DNA from: an uncultured Clostridia bacterium
Lineage (GTDB): Bacteria > Bacillota > Clostridia > Lachnospirales > Cellulosilyticaceae
Reading direction: 5' to 3'
Length of the DNA: 64,000 nt
Assembly (NCBI GenBank): GCA_937921505.1
Contig: CAKZUB010000044.1
Span: 62,001-126,000 of the forward strand
The notes under the pieces were generated by a model. The model saw only the letters and a program-made list of their open reading frames with translations. It had not been told where the DNA came from and did no database searches. The position numbers and the translations under genes were made by a program. Below are positions 63,175 to 64,000 of this stretch, one piece after another (within the stretch, counting starts at the first letter, position 1; every line of letters begins with the position of its first letter).

Positions 63175-64000
63175 ATGCCTTCTGTTAATATTTTAGTTAG
63201 AGGTATCGTTCAAGGAGTTGGCTTTAGACCCTTTGTCTATCAATTAGCCCATCTTTATGGGCTCACTGGAAATGTTAAAAATAGCTCTACAGGAGTTTAT
63301 ATCCATTTAGAAGGCACCTCTTCACATATAGACTCTTTTCTAGAGGATCTTCAGAATAAAAACCCTAGTTTATCTAAAATTGAAGAGATACAGACTACCT
63401 CGGCACAGGTAGATGGTGATACTACTTTTTCAATATTGACTAGTACCCTGAGCGAGGATGCTTTTACACTTTTGTCGCCTGATATTGCTATTTGCCCTGA
63501 TTGCTTAAATGATCTCAATAATATAGAAGACAGCAGACGTTATCATTATGCTTTTACGAATTGCACAAACTGTGGGCCACGTTTTTCTATTATAAAAAAA
63601 CTTCCCTATGATAGACCTTTAACTACAATGCAAAACTTCAACATGTGCCCTAGCTGTAAAGAGGAATATGAAAACCCCTTAGATAGGCGCTTTCATGCAC
63701 AGCCTACTTGCTGCAAAGCATGTGGCCCGGCTCTAAGCTTATTGGACTTTCAGGGAAACACTTTACTTGGTACAGATCCTATAACAAAAACACGTACCCT
63801 TATTAAATCAGGTGCTATCCTCGCTGTAAAAGGCCTTGGAGGTTTCCATCTTATCTGTGATGCCACCTCCCAAAAAGCCATCCAAACACTCCGAAACCGC
63901 AAAAACCGCCCCACAAAACCCCTCGCCCTCATGATGAAAGACTTGGGGACGGTTCTCCAATATTGCTGTTTGAATACTCAAGAAGAGGAAGTCTTATTAG
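63175..64000 (+). CDS. hypF: Carbamoyltransferase HypF (N-terminal part, runs off the window)
   Basis: The first 275 residues of HypF: an acylphosphatase domain (about 1-90, RGIVQGVGFRPFVYQLA), zinc-finger-like CxxC pairs (CPDCLND, CTNCGPR, CPSCKEEY, CCKACGP), and the start of the YrdC-like domain (AILAVKGLGGFHLICDA). HypF uses carbamoyl phosphate and ATP to make the CN ligands of the active-site iron. It continues beyond the right edge, where hypC, hypD, hypE and hypB would be expected. It is the sixth gene of the operon. Confidence 0.95.
   Translation, partial: MPSVNILVRGIVQGVGFRPFVYQLAHLYGLTGNVKNSSTGVYIHLEGTSSHIDSFLEDLQNKNPSLSKIEEIQTTSAQVDGDTTFSILTSTLSEDAFTLLSPDIAICPDCLNDLNNIEDSRRYHYAFTNCTNCGPRFSIIKKLPYDRPLTTMQNFNMCPSCKEEYENPLDRRFHAQPTCCKACGPALSLLDFQGNTLLGTDPITKTRTLIKSGAILAVKGLGGFHLICDATSQKAIQTLRNRKNRPTKPLALMMKDLGTVLQYCCLNTQEEEVLL

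Noticed and set aside
1..64000. CRISPR arrays, tRNA or rRNA genes, prophage or intact insertion sequences
   Set aside because: I saw no regular repeat-spacer pattern, no recognisable RNA gene and no intact transposase or integrase in the window; I could not run a dedicated search.

Overview
The window is AT-rich DNA from a low-GC Gram-positive anaerobe, most likely a plant-polysaccharide-using member of the Clostridia (Lachnospirales-like). The case rests on strong AGGAGG-type ribosome binding sites, the many CUT1 sugar ABC importers paired with YesM/YesN-type two-component systems, LytS/LytT, a DUF2512-like protein, and a soluble [NiFe]-hydrogenase with no Tat signal. The genus is not established from the sequence alone.

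Left part (1-15.7 kb, nearly all minus strand): the start of a PIG-L deacetylase; an LplABC-like sugar importer with its YesM/YesN system; two paralogous ~630-residue proteins that look like glycosidases of an unrecognised family; a KDPG-type aldolase fused to a VOC domain; and a GH31 alpha-glycosidase. This part is littered with relics: a kdgK fragment, a GNAT fragment, and a patchwork remnant of a second copy of the solute-binding protein gene. The last shows that a segment was duplicated and its transporter copy lost.

Centre (15.7-23.6 kb): a ROK repressor is divergent from a six-gene plus-strand operon (amidohydrolase, zinc alcohol dehydrogenase, enolase-superfamily dehydratase, UlaG-like metallo-beta-lactamase-fold hydrolase, RraA-like aldolase, ureidoglycolate lyase-like protein). 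Together these read as a non-phosphorylative sugar or sugar-acid pathway (oxidation, lactone opening, dehydration, aldol cleavage). A hydroxypyruvate isomerase-like gene and a dead raffinose synthase/GH36-like gene follow on the other strand.

Right of centre (23.6-49.8 kb): three more CUT1 importers (binding protein plus two permeases), each next to its own YesM/YesN pair. They are interleaved with a GH4 glycosidase, an AraC regulator, a GH29 alpha-L-fucosidase with a mutarotase-like protein, and a uroporphyrinogen-decarboxylase-like protein. None of the four importers carries an ATPase gene, so a shared MsmX-type ATPase elsewhere is expected. A hairpin lies between each binding-protein gene and its first permease gene, which should keep binding-protein mRNA in excess.

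Right end (49.9-64 kb): a CstA-type transporter with a LytS/LytT system (probably pyruvate or a similar nutrient), a nitroreductase, a DUF2512-like membrane protein, three unrecognised membrane-anchored or exported proteins, and then a plus-strand hydrogenase operon. That operon encodes an unusual protein with two cytochrome-b5-like domains separated by a Pro/Thr-rich repeat linker, the hydrogenase small and large subunits, the maturation protease, HypA, and the start of HypF. The link between the cytochrome-b5-like protein and a group-2-like hydrogenase is the most novel-looking system in the window.
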